Assembly (NCBI GenBank): GCA_033220425.1
Contig: CM065653.1
Coordinates: 1,736,001 to 1,800,000, forward strand
Direction of reading: 5' to 3'
DNA: 64,000 nucleotides
Origin: Lepraria neglecta
Taxonomy: Eukaryota; Ascomycota; Lecanoromycetes; Lecanorales; Stereocaulaceae
This document shows positions 44,358 through 57,812 of the stretch, one piece after another (position 1 is the stretch's first letter; every line of letters begins with the position of its first letter). The translations under genes were made by a program, and so were the position numbers. The notes beneath the pieces were generated by a model. It saw nothing but the letters and a program-made list of their open reading frames with translations, searched no databases and had not been told where the DNA came from.

Positions 44358-45392
44358 TCTTTCTTCTAATAACAGACTATCGCGACTTTCGGAGGCATTC
44401 CGCACTTATAGCCAATCAAAGTGCTCCTATATTCAGTAGTCGATTCCCTCTTTCAGCTAGCGCCGCCAAGCAAGAACATCAAAATCGAAAAACGTATCGC
44501 AACTTCTTCGCAGTACTTCCCTGCGCCACATACGTCATGTGATATCAAGATGATTTCATAAGTTTTGGAGCCAATCATTAGCTTGCTTGCGCATCAATAA
44601 TTTTTAGAATCGGCCCATTTGCGCAATAGTTATGAGCAAAAGAAGCGTTTTCGCTATGTTTTGCAGGCAGCGCGAGCTCGGTGGCAAATGCCAAGCATTG
44701 AGCTTGGCGTCCCCCGGACCCTGGAACATCAATAGTTGAATGCGCACCGCAACTTCTTCGCAGCAATGCCCCGCGCCACATACGTCATATGATATCGAGA
44801 TGATTTCATGAGTTTTGGGACCAAGCATGCGCTTTCTAATGCCGTCAGAATTTTCAAAATCGGTCTACTTGCGCAAAACTTATGAGCAAAAGAAGCGTTT
44901 TCGCCATGTTTTTGCGGGCAGCACAAGGTCGGTGGCAGATGCCAAGGATTGAGCTTGGCGCCCCGGACCCTAGAACATCAAAAGTTGAATGCGCACCGTA
45001 ACTTCTTCGCAGCAATGCCCCGCGCCACATACGTCATACGATATCGAGATGATTTCATGAGTTTTGGAACCAAGCATGCGCTTTCCAACGCCGTTCGCAT
45101 TTTGAAATTCGGTAAATATTTGGCTAAGGAAAGCTCAAAAAACATGTTTTTGCCTGCGGAGTTCCCTGAAGCTACCACCGCAGTCACCCCCGAAGTGCCT
45201 CCGGAGTACTCAAATATTTAACCCTTAATAACTTTCGATATATTAGGGCTAGGGCTTAGCTTTATATATATAAAATATACTATAAATAGAGGGCTTTCAA
45301 ATTAGGCTTAAACTTTCTAAATCGAGTATAAAATAAGCGAGATATAGTAGTTTTTACGGTAATCTTCTGTGAAGATTACGGGCACTAACTTG
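44358..45392 (+). mobile_element. Helitron-like element, copy 4
   Basis: 1,035 bp, starts TCTTTCTTCTAATAACAGA after A and ends with the hairpin and CACTAACTTG before T. Units at 44,501, 44,751 and 45,000 show a regular spacing of 249-250 bp. It is the longest and best-preserved copy. Confidence 0.65.
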
Positions 45393-46022
45393 TATTTAGA
45401 TATATTATTATTATAGAAAGTATTTAAAATATTGATTTCTATAAAGATAGAAAAAATATTCAGACCTTAGCTCTATAGGGTTGATCGGTTAGGTAGGGTA
45501 ATCGGCTAGGGGGTGAACCCTTCTATTTAAAATCGAAAAAAGTTGAAAATAGGTATTTAAGAAGCTGAAAATAAGGAAATTTACTGTAAAGTAATAGAAG
45601 TTTACGCTTAACGTGTAATAACCCGGCTACGAAGTTAGTAAACTAGGGTCGCACTGGACGACCCGCAGGGGCTTAGTAGGACACGTCTAAGGTACTGAGG
45701 CAAGACACCTTACCGTGCTTACGTTCTACTTGGTCGGCCGATTCGATCGGCTCCGAATGCTCGCAGCCTTATCTAAGGATGTCAGCGTACAACCCTCTTA
45801 CACCTCACTTGAAAATCTCTCTATCTACCGTTACGATTCAGCCTGACTTGGTAACATCTCTGAATAGACGTTGGTCTTATCACATTAATCTAGACTCAAC
45901 CATTACCATTATATTATCAGTAGAGTTATAGATACCTATATAAAGCGGCCATATCGCGGCGGAGCCTCCAGGCCGAAGGATTACGATGTTTCAAATGGAG
46001 ATGGACGAAATCCCGGGGAGCA
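45393..46022. other. Transition from RIP-affected to normal composition, no gene seen
   Basis: The first 200 bp are AT-rich; from about 45,620 the composition becomes normal. No domain or RNA gene is recognised. The last part may have been the promoter of the broken gene that follows. Confidence 0.4.
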
Positions 46023-49000
46023 ATGGACGACAAGGAAATTCTATAAATCACACTTGATGACAAGCCATTTTGTGATGTCCGATTCAAACGTATAGTAATA
46101 TTAAGTCGGGGCTTAAGCAGCGATCAAAGTGACGGGATTACATCGCTAATCTGGAAGTATTGCGGCCACAATTCACAGCAACTGTACAATATGTGGCAAC
46201 GGGCCGAGCATCTAAAATTGTTTAAGCAGGATGCGTCCCAAGACATTGAGTACATTACAGAGTTGTGGAAAGAGGCCGAGACTGTGGCCGAGGATATCGG
46301 CACAGGTTTCCAGATTTTCGAACATAAACTTACAAATCAGCACGAGAGCCCCGGTTTGATATCGTTTAGCTGTTAATTATATCGAGCATACTGGGAAATT
46401 TCAGCCCTGGTTACTACTCTTAGTTGGTCAATCGAGAGTATATGTGGATAGAGTAAGGCTGACATTTTCCTATAGATCAGGGCACTTGTAGAGAGTTACC
46501 GCACTTTCCTCTAGAATATCCTTTCCAACCCCGGGAATCTATCTGTACAGATTATTCGAAGCCGGTCTTAACTTCTTCTTAGTAGAAAGATACTGGGAAG
46601 TAACACATCATCTTATTAGAATAGGGTGGGAGGCTCTAGAGCTGGGTTGCGAGTTGGATTTGTCCTTCCTTTCATCAACCCCGGAGAAAAATCGTCGAGT
46701 CCATTCTAGGAACTGTTTTACTCCATAGGGCGAGCAGGAAGGTTTGTTGTATAATAGTTTCGTGTTTAACGTAGCCGGATCCGGTAAAACACAAAGGATA
46801 TTCGACTGGTATAAAAGGGTATACGGCCACTACCTGGTGGCACCCGAGCTTAGAGAGGATCCAGCAGCTCTGAGCTCCCGAAGACCATCGAGTAACAGCA
46901 AAATGCGAACCACCAAGACTGGACCAAGATATTCTGACATTCCGCAGGGGTAGCGTCTCGCGAAATATGGAACTTTTGTACAAATATAGCATTCCAACTC
47001 ACTTGCATGATGGTCTAAGAGTTGGAAACGGCCTGATCGATGCCTCCGCGCGCCTCAAATTCAATCGAGATATAATGCTTATACGTTTCAAAAGAAAGCT
47101 TCAAACCTATTAAAATGGTCTTCAGAAGGTTATCCAGATGGGTCCACAAAAATGGATGCTGTTTCAGACCGTCTGCGGAAGCGGCGATAATGGTTTCGAT
47201 CCATTTCATTCTGCATTAAAAATTCTTTTGCTGGTCGACAATTCTCTTGATATTATGAAATTGGGCTTCTCCTTTATCTATAACCCTTTTAGCGACTCCA
47301 TAGCATGTCTTGACGATGCACAGGTCTTGTTGGAGGGCTAAGCTACAGAACTAACCGATCTTGACTGTATTCTTCAAGGGGTTTCAGGGCCATTTAAGGA
47401 CGACTTGGGGGATGCTGGAATTCTTTATTATTCTACTCGACACATTATCTCTGGGACTTCGCTCCGCCTTAAGGAATGCGTCGTCGTTTTGGATCGCATA
47501 CTTAAAGAGAAGCTCGAGCGGAGCGAGTTTGAGCGGGATGAGTTAGAGCGTGGAAGTACATCGGTCTGTTCCAATGAAATGAAGTTAACGACCGTGGCCG
47601 ACTTTCCCCTCCTAGTACCAGATCAAAAGCTCCAATCTCTTTTGAGGTCCCACATTCGGCGAGACATAGGCCGCATTTTGTACCTCAGGGAACTTGGCCG
47701 CGAGAAAGTTGAAAGGTTCGCTTTGCGGAGATCCTTTTGCCAGCTGTTTCTCAGACTTCCCCAGATGATTTTTTTTAATAATGGAACGGCTTTCCTTGGC
47801 ACGTTGCCAAAACAAATATTTGACTATGCAGCCAAGTGTATCGAGAATTACTTCATGGAAGAGAAAAAAACCCTTGGGTCATCAAGCACAGCCTCCCACT
47901 ACGAGGTCGGTATCGGTGGTCAGTTCTCTACATCGAACATTTGCTGGCCTACTATCTCAATCGGCCGGTCTACTATCGCGATCCCATCAACAGCCCCGAA
48001 TCAAAGTCAATAGACCAGGAAGAAGATACAGCCAGCACTCGCGACTTCTCCACAAGCCAGACGGGTGCGAGCGAACTTGCAAAAGAGCTATCAGACAGCC
48101 ACGAATTGATGAAAAACCGAGACGAATCGACAGAAGATTCGGATACAATAGGCGACCTACATTGGATATCAGAGCAGTCTGAACATTGTTATGATGCCAT
48201 CAAGAGTGCTCTAAGAAGAAGGCTACAGGAACTTGAGAAGGGCCACAAGCCGGAACACATCTACATATTATAAGACTTGTATTGGACTGCCATCCGTGCA
48301 GATTTGATGCATAAGCCAATTATTCTCCGGGACACAATGAGTTGGCAGCTGATTACCGAAGGATTTGCGCACATGGACAGTTTCCGCGAGACGGCAGATG
48401 GCAGTAGAGTGGTGGTGAAGCAGAATCTAGCCTAGCCATTGGCCGTTACAGCTATAATTAAGCATTTGCGTGCCTAAGAAGGAGACAGGCACAAGAATAT
48501 ACTCAAACGATTCCTTTTCGATAATCAAGATAACGCGTCTTCCTTCGGGAAAACGGCTGAATATTACTTGGCTTGGGTAAGTCCCAGAATTCCCATAGAA
48601 CTATTTCCTGTCTAATCAAAATCACCTTACTCTAGTCTTTTGGAGGGTTCTTACGGTGCGATCCAGAGAATCCTCATCTGGCGCCGGAATCTCGTAAAGA
48701 TTTTATTAACATCCTTAAAAATGCTAACTTAGGTGGTCACTGGATTCCAAAATCCAGGCCAGCAACTCAACTTGATTGAGTAAAGCCTACTCATACCAGC
48801 ACTAAACGCCCCTCAAAACGGCGAATTCAGATATCTCGAATTTCCCGAGTGGCTACAACGTATACGGGAGAGCATATTCCTTTCAATACATGAGAGACCA
48901 TCCTTTCCCACATTCTACTTCCCGCCCACGTTTGCAGGCCCGGATATCGTCTTTACCATGAAGCACAACGATCCCACAGTAAAAACAACAATTTTCTGCG

Positions 49001-49160
49001 CTATTCAGATAAGCAAGACTAACCCTCCACGTATCAGCTAGTAGACTTCTACTGACTGAGTCAGTAGCTCAAGAAAGGAAGGTCTTGTTAGAAAAAGACG
49101 CAGCTAATATACTCTCCACTATCGATCCAAATCTCTGGTTTTCATCAGCACCGGAAAAGA
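46023..49160 (+). pseudogene. Large P-loop NTPase gene with nuclease-like C-terminus, broken
   Basis: Plus-strand fragments in protein order. The start is MDDKEIL, a stop, ITLDDKPFCDVRFKR (46,023 on), then an open helical part (46,191-46,376). A frame with LYNSFVFNVAGSGKT (P-loop remnant, GSGKT codons near 46,777-46,791) follows. LLLVDNSLD and LDDAQVLLE at 47,230-47,340 may be a Walker B region. A 202-codon open part lies at 47,405-48,013, then GRYRWSVLYIEHLL (47,905 on), an apparent short intron near 48,575-48,635, and a C-terminal part FPTFYFPPTFAGPDIVF with IFCAIQISK near 48,905-49,010, resembling a PD-(D/E)xK fold. The order NTPase then nuclease-like domain recalls CR/crinkler-type proteins, but that naming is inference. 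Several stops and frame changes show that it is dead. Confidence 0.5.
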
Positions 49161-51009
49161 ACACGAAGCGTGTGCTAAGGGATGAGATGGGGGGGGAGCA
49201 AGGGCAGAGAGCGAGCATCGAGTGAGCAGGGGGGAGCAGTGAGGGATCAGTGCAGGGGCGCAGCAGTCGTAGCCTGAAATGGATCCCCAGCCTTTGGCTT
49301 CATTTGCTTTCGTCGATTTTCAATGAATGGGCTATTTTGGTGTCACCTTCGTCGGATCGTCAGACGAAATGGGATCTTTTCTCCTTGAAAGTTCCTCCAC
49401 CGCCTAGTGATTCCATATTACACCTCTCTCCTTTTACCATCTTTTCGGCTTCAATACCCAGAATACATCACCTTGCTGTTAACCTAAGACTCGATCGCTA
49501 CAGTTTTCAGTAAGCTCCTTCTATCCTGTTCACGTCCTCTTAGCTCTCGTTCATTCTAGTCTCCTTGGATCTCAGATTTGCCCTTCCATTTGTAAAGGTG
49601 ATGCACAGGTATAGGTATGATACACATAAGTGAGACGTCTAAGGATCGCTATCTCAGATCCCTTAGGATCTTGAAGAAAGTCGCTAGGATTCCTATATGT
49701 CAAAGCTCTCTTGAAAAGATGACAGGCTCTACCCTTTTCGTCGCTTAAGGCAGGTATGCTCCTCTGATGCGTTACTTCAAATTTGTGTAGAGATTACTGC
49801 TAGCTGTGCATACCATCGTGCTTTACCCGCATATCTACCTTAGCTTACTGACACTCCCAATAGCTGCTAGGGAGTCTGGCAACTCGGTAAGATATCAAAA
49901 GAGAGATGGGTTACCCAAAGCTGTCTACTTAAAGACTGAATTTACCTAGATAGGCTCCTTTCCAATCTGCTCCGTCTGCCGCTGGAATATCCCATATTCT
50001 GTTAAAGAAACATACCGCGATTTCTCGCCAAATGAGCCAATCCAGGCAAGATTGGTACTGAAGTCGGACTCGGCGCCGAATGGCTGAAAACAGCCGAATT
50101 ATTTTTAGCAGCATAGAGGACTGAAACTGACCGGCCAGAAACTTTGTTCCGTCCATTAATCATTTGCGCCCGAAAGAAAGTTGAGACTTGTTGGAAGCCC
50201 CACCAACTTGAGCGGTGTCGCCAGCTTCAACGTGTCTGTCGACTGTCTGCGGGAATAGCCCAAGCAGGTCCATGATCAATCGATCGAGAAGGGCCTAGGA
50301 CTCGGCTTGAAAATGGCCGCTCCAATCGTTCGTAACTTGACGAGCCGCAATACAGATGGGCCCCTGGCTCTTATAACTCTTCTCCTCTGTTCCCCCACTG
50401 ACGACAATCCGATAGAGACTCGTGGCTATCGGAAACCACTCATCGTTGATTACTCCCTTTGCATAGGCCAGCAATATAATCGAGAGAGTGGCTTAGACTC
50501 CGTTCTTAATATTCCAGAGGCTAAGACTCGTGAAGTGAACGGCTGTGATCTTGTACGATTTTCGTGCATCTGTCCAATCTGATCGCGTGTCACAAGCCAT
50601 TTGCTGCAAGCCATAGTCGAAGGAGTTCAGAAAGAGGTCCAGCAATTCGCTTGCGCACACACAGATACGATGCAGGAATAATCTGTAGTCAGCCGGCTAC
50701 ACAGACGCTTTTAGGCCTTTTTTCGTCAAGCGTCGTTGAATTCATTGTCGATATTCGTTTTACATTGTACATTATCGTAACTTCCAAAAACCTGTTGTAG
50801 CGCCGATTGCATCGGCAAATAGCGCGCGCACACACCAAATATCCGACAATATCGGCTTTTCATAGATCTCAACCGGTAGTAGTTAGAATATATCCTAATC
50901 GGGCAGAATTGAAGCTCTTCGTGTGGTGTTGCTTTTGCCCCTATAAGCTGAGATATTACCCTTACTATCGCTGTCGCCCACCCTCACCGCCGCCAAAATA
51001 CCACCCCCA
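49161..51009. other. Long stretch of normal composition, no supported gene
   Basis: About 1.85 kb. It begins with a G-rich stretch (49,185-49,260, with a G9 run). Open frames at 49,929-50,156 (minus) and 50,307-50,582 (plus) have no recognisable domain and no supporting introns. Likely decayed sequence. Confidence 0.4.
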
Positions 51010-51580
51010 CTAAGCTCCCAGACACGTTTCGACATCGAGTACTATCTCGGCCGCGGTGATACAGTCAAGGACATAGTAAGCCGTACTGGTGTAACTTAGT
51101 AGCAGATCTCCAAGATGAAGCGGAACCTGGATAAGTAGGGGAGCGTCATCGCCCCATATATAAAGTAAGGGTGACCCCGCCTTCTTACTAACGCTATAGA
51201 GAAACCCCTAACTGATTGGCTGGACGAGAAGCCATTATCTTATTTGTTCGAGATGGTATACTTTCTATTTAATACATACGATGGTCTAACTATTAGCGAG
51301 CCGACTATTTACTATATACTTGCGCGGTACGGTTAGTTATATAAAAAAGTAAGCCTCTTATCTATATAGAAAATGGTCTAACTTACTTAATAACGCCTAA
51401 ACAGGCTTCTCACCGAGCTTCCTAGCGAGACTAATAATAGCGGGATAAGTAGAAGGTAAAGCTATATAGCTGGACCGTATATCAGCTGGTATTTCTAGAT
51501 AAGACCGTATCCTATAAGCGTACCGCTGATAGAAAATTTAGCTAGTCTCGTCTTAGTGCAGAGGTAGGGGTAAATATACT
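51010..51580 (+). pseudogene. Tc1/mariner-type transposase remnant
   Basis: The frame from about 51,010 reads RFDIEYYLGRGDTVKDIVSR (helix-turn-helix), QISKMKRNLDK, RLLTNAIEKPLTDWLDEKP and YLFEMVYFLFNTYDGLTISE, and then degraded sequence corresponding to the start of the DDE catalytic domain. This is the N-terminal architecture of a DDE-type Tc1/mariner transposase common in fungi. Stops replace Gln/Trp codons, and at least part of the C-terminus is not recognisable. No terminal inverted repeats were found by eye. Confidence 0.6.
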
Positions 51581-51640
51581 ATTCAAAAGATCAAAGAGGT
51601 AGTTAGTTCTTCCTATATATACGGTAGATAGATATATTAC

Positions 51641-52137
51641 TATTACGAACCGTGCGTACCGGTCTTCGTATATAGATTGATTCTCAATAAGGATAGAGGT
51701 GTAACCAACAAGAGATGAAGCAGGCTTCAGTGGTACTAAGCGGGTCTGGTATATAATCAGGTGATATATATTTAGTGCCTAGCCTAAGAGATCTATCGTA
51801 TATAGTAAACAATTGAATAGTAAGTTGAGCACGATGCTCCAAGTAGTAAGCAGTACTCCGCATATATAGATATACGAAATCCATACCAAGTATTCTTGAT
51901 CGCACTGATCGCATCTGCGCTCATTACGACTACTGCGCTTATCGCTTAATATGCCAAGCCTTCCTAATCGCACTGATCGCACTAATCGCATCTGCGCTCA
52001 TTGCGACCACTACGCTCATCGCTTAATATACTAAGCCTTCAGGGTCTATCCGAGTCGGATACCGACTCGTCGACTCGAACCATAATAGGCGCTACGCTCT
52101 ATAAGCGTATCCCTGATTATATTTCCTGATTATAATA
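51641..52137 (-). repeat. Element D 3' LTR
   Basis: 497 bp from TATTACGAACC to ATAATA, followed by TTAGCTCCCTCTCC (complement of the polypurine tract). It holds two stretches of GATCGCACTGATCGCATCTG-type repeats (51,897-51,950 and 51,966-52,025), one more than the solo LTR at 21,765, which accounts for the 39-bp length difference. Confidence 0.87.
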
Positions 52138-52243
52138 TTAGCTCCCTCTCCTAGATTTCTCGTCCTGAGAAACTATCTATCCTTTATACTACCCCGATAT
52201 ACTAAATGTTTAGATAAACCGACTATCCGCCGAACGGTATTGG

Positions 52244-52670
52244 TGTTAGAACCCTTGGTTCTAACAGGACTGTCCTGTAGGACAAGATACTATAGACAGG
52301 ACTAGCAGCTGAAGCGATGAGCGCAACGAGCGCCGTGCGCTCATAGCGCTCAAGAATGATGAGCGCAATAAGCGCCGTGCGCTTATAACGCTTATAGGAT
52401 ACTTGGTAGGGTTTCCTATGTCTATATATACGGGGCTTTGCCCGTTGTTTGGAATAGTGTATTCAACTTAGCAAACCATTCTTGGTTAAATCTTCCTGGT
52501 ATTCCTTGCACTATACTTTACTAGTTATTAATATAGAACGTATTAATTACCTACATACACGAAGACTGCTATTCTACCTGATTGACTCCTCTCCTATAGA
52601 AGTATAAGACATCTATACCTATACCCGGTTATCGCACCGTTAGGTAAATGATCGGATATAGGTTATAACA
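52244..52670 (+). repeat. Element E 5' LTR
   Basis: 427 bp, starts TGTTAGAACC and ends TTATAACA. The first 24 bases contain an inverted pair (TGTTAGAACC / GGTTCTAACA). Two tandem units of about 40 bp around 52,313-52,392 carry inverted GAGCGC and GCGCTC. Confidence 0.93.
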
Positions 52671-55600
52671 CTTTAAACACCCTAAGGGATGAGTTCTTTA
52701 ATAACTTCAGGCAGAAACCCTACCCTAAGTACCTTAACGGTTACTAGCTAGAGACGCTATACTATAGACGAAGGATCTAGAAAAAGGATTAAGGTTATAG
52801 TACTAGACCTGTACTACGGAGATAGGGATAAGCTTAAGCCATGGCTTACACAAGTATAACTATACCTTCTATTCCAGGGAGACTTGCTCCCAGCAACCAG
52901 ATATACTACCTTCGCCATATCGTACCTACGAGGACGGGCCCAAAAGTAGGTCGAACCTTTCCTAAAGAAGTATATAGAAGACGACGACGAAGACGGCGAT
53001 GTCAAGTTATAGATAGAAAGTATGCCAAAGTTTATGGTTAAAATCCGCCGTATATTCGGACCTTCTAACAAGGTAAACGTAGTAATACGCATCATTTAGT
53101 ATATAAAGTAGAAGAAGTCAGCGTTAGAGTTTTTAACTTAGTTTCAAATATACGCTACTAAGATAGGCTGGGATGATAATACGCTGATAACGATATATTA
53201 TTAAGGCCTTAAAGATAATATTAAAGACGAGCTTATAAGATTCGGAGGAGTAATCGATACTCTAGATGGACTTATAGAAAATACGATTGAAATCGATAAT
53301 AAGCTATTTAAACGATCTATAGAGAAACAGTATAACGGAGGAGTTAGCGGAACCTGATATAAGGGATTCTTTTCGAAAACAAGGAATTACTAATAAGGTT
53401 ACGAGGAATATAATACTTACTATAGTATAGTACTAATAGAGATCGACTTTATTTAGATAGGAAAGAAGAAAGGAAACTTTAAAGGGAAAAAGCAGTACAG
53501 GGGAAAGAAAGCAATTACTTGCTATAGCTATAGTAAACTGGGCTATATGGCTAGAGACTACAGGTCGAAGAATATAGTATACCGACTATAGATTAACGTA
53601 ATAGAAGGAGGACCTCTAGATAACGAGGAAAACTCCGAAGAAACATGGCTACTCTACAATATAGAAGAATTAAGTCAGGATTTAGAAGATAATACCTTTA
53701 AATCAGAATTCAATAAAGAAGTATAGAGATATTACTATAGGGATGGTAATAGATCTTAATAGTATAAGACGGATCAGGAACAGCGGAAAGCTAGTCTAGA
53801 GAGACTAGCGTCAATACCCGAACCTAGATCTACTATATCCTAAGTAGAAGGAAAATTGCCGGAAATCAACGAACTTCAATCGGATAAAGACGAATATAAA
53901 CTCTTCGATAAAATCGAAAGCAAAGTATAAGGCGTATTAAATGAGTAATTATCTGTAAAACCCAAATGGGACGAACCTATATAAGACTATCGATGCGATA
54001 GGGAATATTAGTAATATAGCGAGATTCTATATACTAAATGTATATTACCCGATTATTTAGTATATAGAGAGGAAAGGGGCTATCTGGCGAAAGAGTATAC
54101 GGTACCTTTACTTAAGAAAGCTTACTATAGAGAGATATAGTAGTATAAGTGTAAGGAAGATAGGTACCAATAGTATCTTGCAAGCAAAAGGAAGTATTAC
54201 TACTTCCTATACTTTATAGAGAAGTAGGAGAAGGAAAGAAATAACTTACTTAAAGTCTTTAAGAGAGGAGCTTATAACTAAGTACTATAGTATAGCTACC
54301 TATATAATAAATATATTCCGTATAAGGGTATAAAGGAAGTATACGGATTCCTACTATTATAGGGAAAAGAATAATCTCTTATACTACGGGGAAGCATAAG
54401 GAGATTAATACGTTATTCCCCAAATAACAATTATATTCCGCCCAATACTACACTTATATTATTATACTAGTAAATATTAATAGATAGCGGACCGTAGCGA
54501 TAATAGACAGCGGGGCTACAGGAAATTTTATCTCAAGGAACTTAGTGGACTCGAGCGGCCTACTAACCCGGAAGAAGAAATTATCTTATAAGCTACGCCT
54601 GGCTAACAGGTTAGTATTCTTAATAGGAAAAGTAGAGGAGGAAATACTCTCCCTACCAGTAATAATTCAGTAATACTACAAGGAGATTATATTCGATATA
54701 GTTAGGATGGCTACTTATAATATTATTTTAGGAATACCTTAGTTAAATAAATATAACCTAGAAATTAACTAGAAGATAAAAGTACTTAAATTCGGACGAT
54801 CTGGAAATATTACTAGTATTAGACCTATTAGTCGATAGTAGACGATAATAGATAAGAGAAAGAACCGAAGACCGGTCGAAGTATATATTACTTTATTCTT
54901 AAATAATAAGAGTAACTTCTAAGAGAGAAGGCTCGACTCCTTAGTTACTAGTAAAGGTTAGTAGGATACTAAAGAGAGAGCTACTAAAGGAAAAGACGAA
55001 CCTTCTATAATCCCTCAGGAATATAAATAGTAGGTATACCTATTCGAGGAAGAGACGAGCGTAAAAGTGTTACCTAAGTACTAGCTATAGGATTATAAGA
55101 TTAAACTCGAACCTAGTAAGGCGCCGATATTTGGACCTATCTATACATTATTAGAAAAGGAACTTACTATACTTCGCGGGTATATCGGTAAGAACCTTAA
55201 GAAAGGATTTATTCGGGAATCCAAATCACTAGTAGGTTATCTAATCCTCTTCGCGCTAAAGAAGGATAGAAGCTTAAGACTATACGTTGACTATTAAAAG
55301 TTGAATAATATTATAATCAAGAATAGATATCCTTTACTAAATATTAGCGAGCTATAGGATCGGCTCGGCAAAGCAAAGATATTTACGAAACTAGACCTAA
55401 GGGGCGTATATAATCTAATCCGGATAAAAGAAGGCGAAGAATAGAAAACTACCTTCTAGACCAGATATAGCTACTACGAATATCTAGTAATACCGTTTAG
55501 ACTTACTAACGTACTAGTAACCTGCTAAGCACTTATCAATAATATTATATAAGTATACTTAGATTGAATAGCGATAGCGTACCTCGATAATATCTTAATT

Positions 55601-57812
55601 TACTCTGAGAAAAAGGAAGAATATATTAAGTATATATAGGATATTATCGAATACCTATCGTAAGCGGGACTTCTCCTTAAACCGGAAAAGTGCGAATTTC
55701 ATAGAGACTCTATTGAGTTCCTAGGATTTATAGTTAGTATAAAAGGTATTAGTATAAGCCTAGAAAAGATTAAAGCTATAGCGGAATAGCCTATACTACA
55801 GGATGTCAAAGCAGTGCAAAGTTTCTTAGGATTTGCTAACTTTAATAGGAAGTTTATTAAGGGCTACTTAAAGAAAGTACTTCTACTTACGGATATTACT
55901 AAGAAGGATATTAGATTCATATAGGGACAAGAATAATAAAAGTCGTTTAATACGTTGAAAAAAGTATATACGGATCTACTAGTACTCTGTACCTTTCAAG
56001 CTAACGAACCGGCTTGTATTGAAATAGATACCTTAGATCTCGCGATAGGAGTATACCTTTATTAAATAAAGGACTAAAAGTAGTATCTAGTTACCTACTT
56101 TTCACGAAAAATATTAGTAGTAGAATAGAACTATAATATATACGACAAAGAACTACTTACCGTAGTATATATACTTTAAAATTAGAGAGTATACGTAGAA
56201 AGCTACTTAGATCTAACTATCTTTACGGATTATAAGAATCTTCTTAACTTTATAATAATAAAAGAGTTAAATAGGAGATAAGTTAGATAGTTAGAACTAC
56301 TTAGATAATATAAGTTCAAGATAACCTATACCCCAGGGAAAGATAATAGTCGAGTAGATATACTTAGCAGGCGGTTAGACTATATAGAAGAAAAGAATAT
56401 TATAGAATAACCAATCCTAAAACGAGAAGCCGACGGATTATTAGTACTATATTAGGCGTTAGTAATGACCCTTCGTATATTAGGACCTAATATAACTAAT
56501 AGGATCGTAAGGGCCTATAGCAACGATATATTTACAATAAAGCTACGACAGGATCAACCGGATTTAGTATTACTCAGATATCAGGAAAAAACTTACTTAC
56601 CTGATATATACGTTGAAGAAGTAATTAGGGATTACTACGATAACCCTTTATAAGGTCACCCTAGAGTATCTAAGATAATAGAACTCCTAAGAAGAGGATA
56701 CGTAGCGCCGAAACTTCGGATACGCGTTAAATAATATATTAGAGAATATATTCAATGCTAGTAGAACAAGTCTATATAGCACACCAAGTATAGGCAAATT
56801 CAGTTTACGCCTGTACCAGAATCACTATAGGATGATGTCATAATGGATTTTATAGTTAAACTACTACCTTTAAAGGATCTAGCTACCTAGGACACCTTCG
56901 ATTCAATTATAGTTATTATAGATAGACTAACGAAGTATATAATCATAATACCGTTCAAGGAGATATACAAGGTAGATTAGTTAGCCTTTGTATTACTCGA
57001 CAAGCTAATAAGGGATTACGGTATACCTAGATCGATAACGTCCGATAGAGACAAGTTATTCACTTCTAACTACTGGAGAATACTAATCGTAGCAATTAGA
57101 ACTAAACTTCGGATATTAATAGCGTATTATCTATAGACTAATAGACAAACGGAACGTGCAAATCAAACAATGGAAGTATATCTTAGATACTATATAAACC
57201 TAAAATAAGATAACTGGGTTTCGCTACTTCTAATAGTATAACTAGCGTATAACGACAAGAGATTAGACACGATAGGTCTGATACCATTCTTTGCTAACTA
57301 CGGGAAGAATACGAATATATTTCTATAAACTAGGGAAGGACCTAACGTAGAAAAAGCCTTAGTAAAGGTAGAAGAGCTAAAGAATTTATATAAGGATATA
57401 TAAAGGACGATTAAGAGCTTAAATAATAAGTTAAAGGAATAAATCAATAGTAAAAGAAAGAATATTCCTTAGCTTAAAGAGGGGGATAAAGTATACCTCC
57501 TAATAAAAAATATGAAGACGACGAGACTAAGTAAGAAACTAGATTATATTAAGGTTAGACTATTCTTGATTAAGAAGGTAAAGGGGGCCGTTAACTATAA
57601 ACTCGAGCTTCTACCTGACGCTAAGGTATATCCGGTATTCTACGTCTTACTTCTAGAGCTAGTAGACTCTAATATACTACTCTAAGAAACGTTTTACTAT
57701 AATATTAAGGAAGAAACAGAGTATAAGGTCGAGAGGATCCTAGATAGAAGGAATTAGTTCTATCTAGTTAAATAGAAAGGGTATAACGAAACGGAAAGTA
57801 CCTAGGAACCTC
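52671..57812 (+). pseudogene. Element E gag-pol polyprotein remnant
   Basis: One frame runs through gag (zinc-knuckle remnant near 53,521-53,565), protease (DSGAT, Asp codon at 54,506), reverse transcriptase (KLDLRGVYNLI near 55,390; YLDN near 55,580), RNase H, integrase (open stretch 56,465-56,653; SDRDKLFTSNYW near 57,045) and a chromodomain at about 57,715-57,815. Stops lie at former Trp and Gln codons. Lengths agree with elements B and C. Confidence 0.83.

Noticed and set aside
50307-50582. 91-codon plus-strand ORF as a gene
   Set aside because: No recognisable domain, no intron support and unremarkable composition; could be chance.
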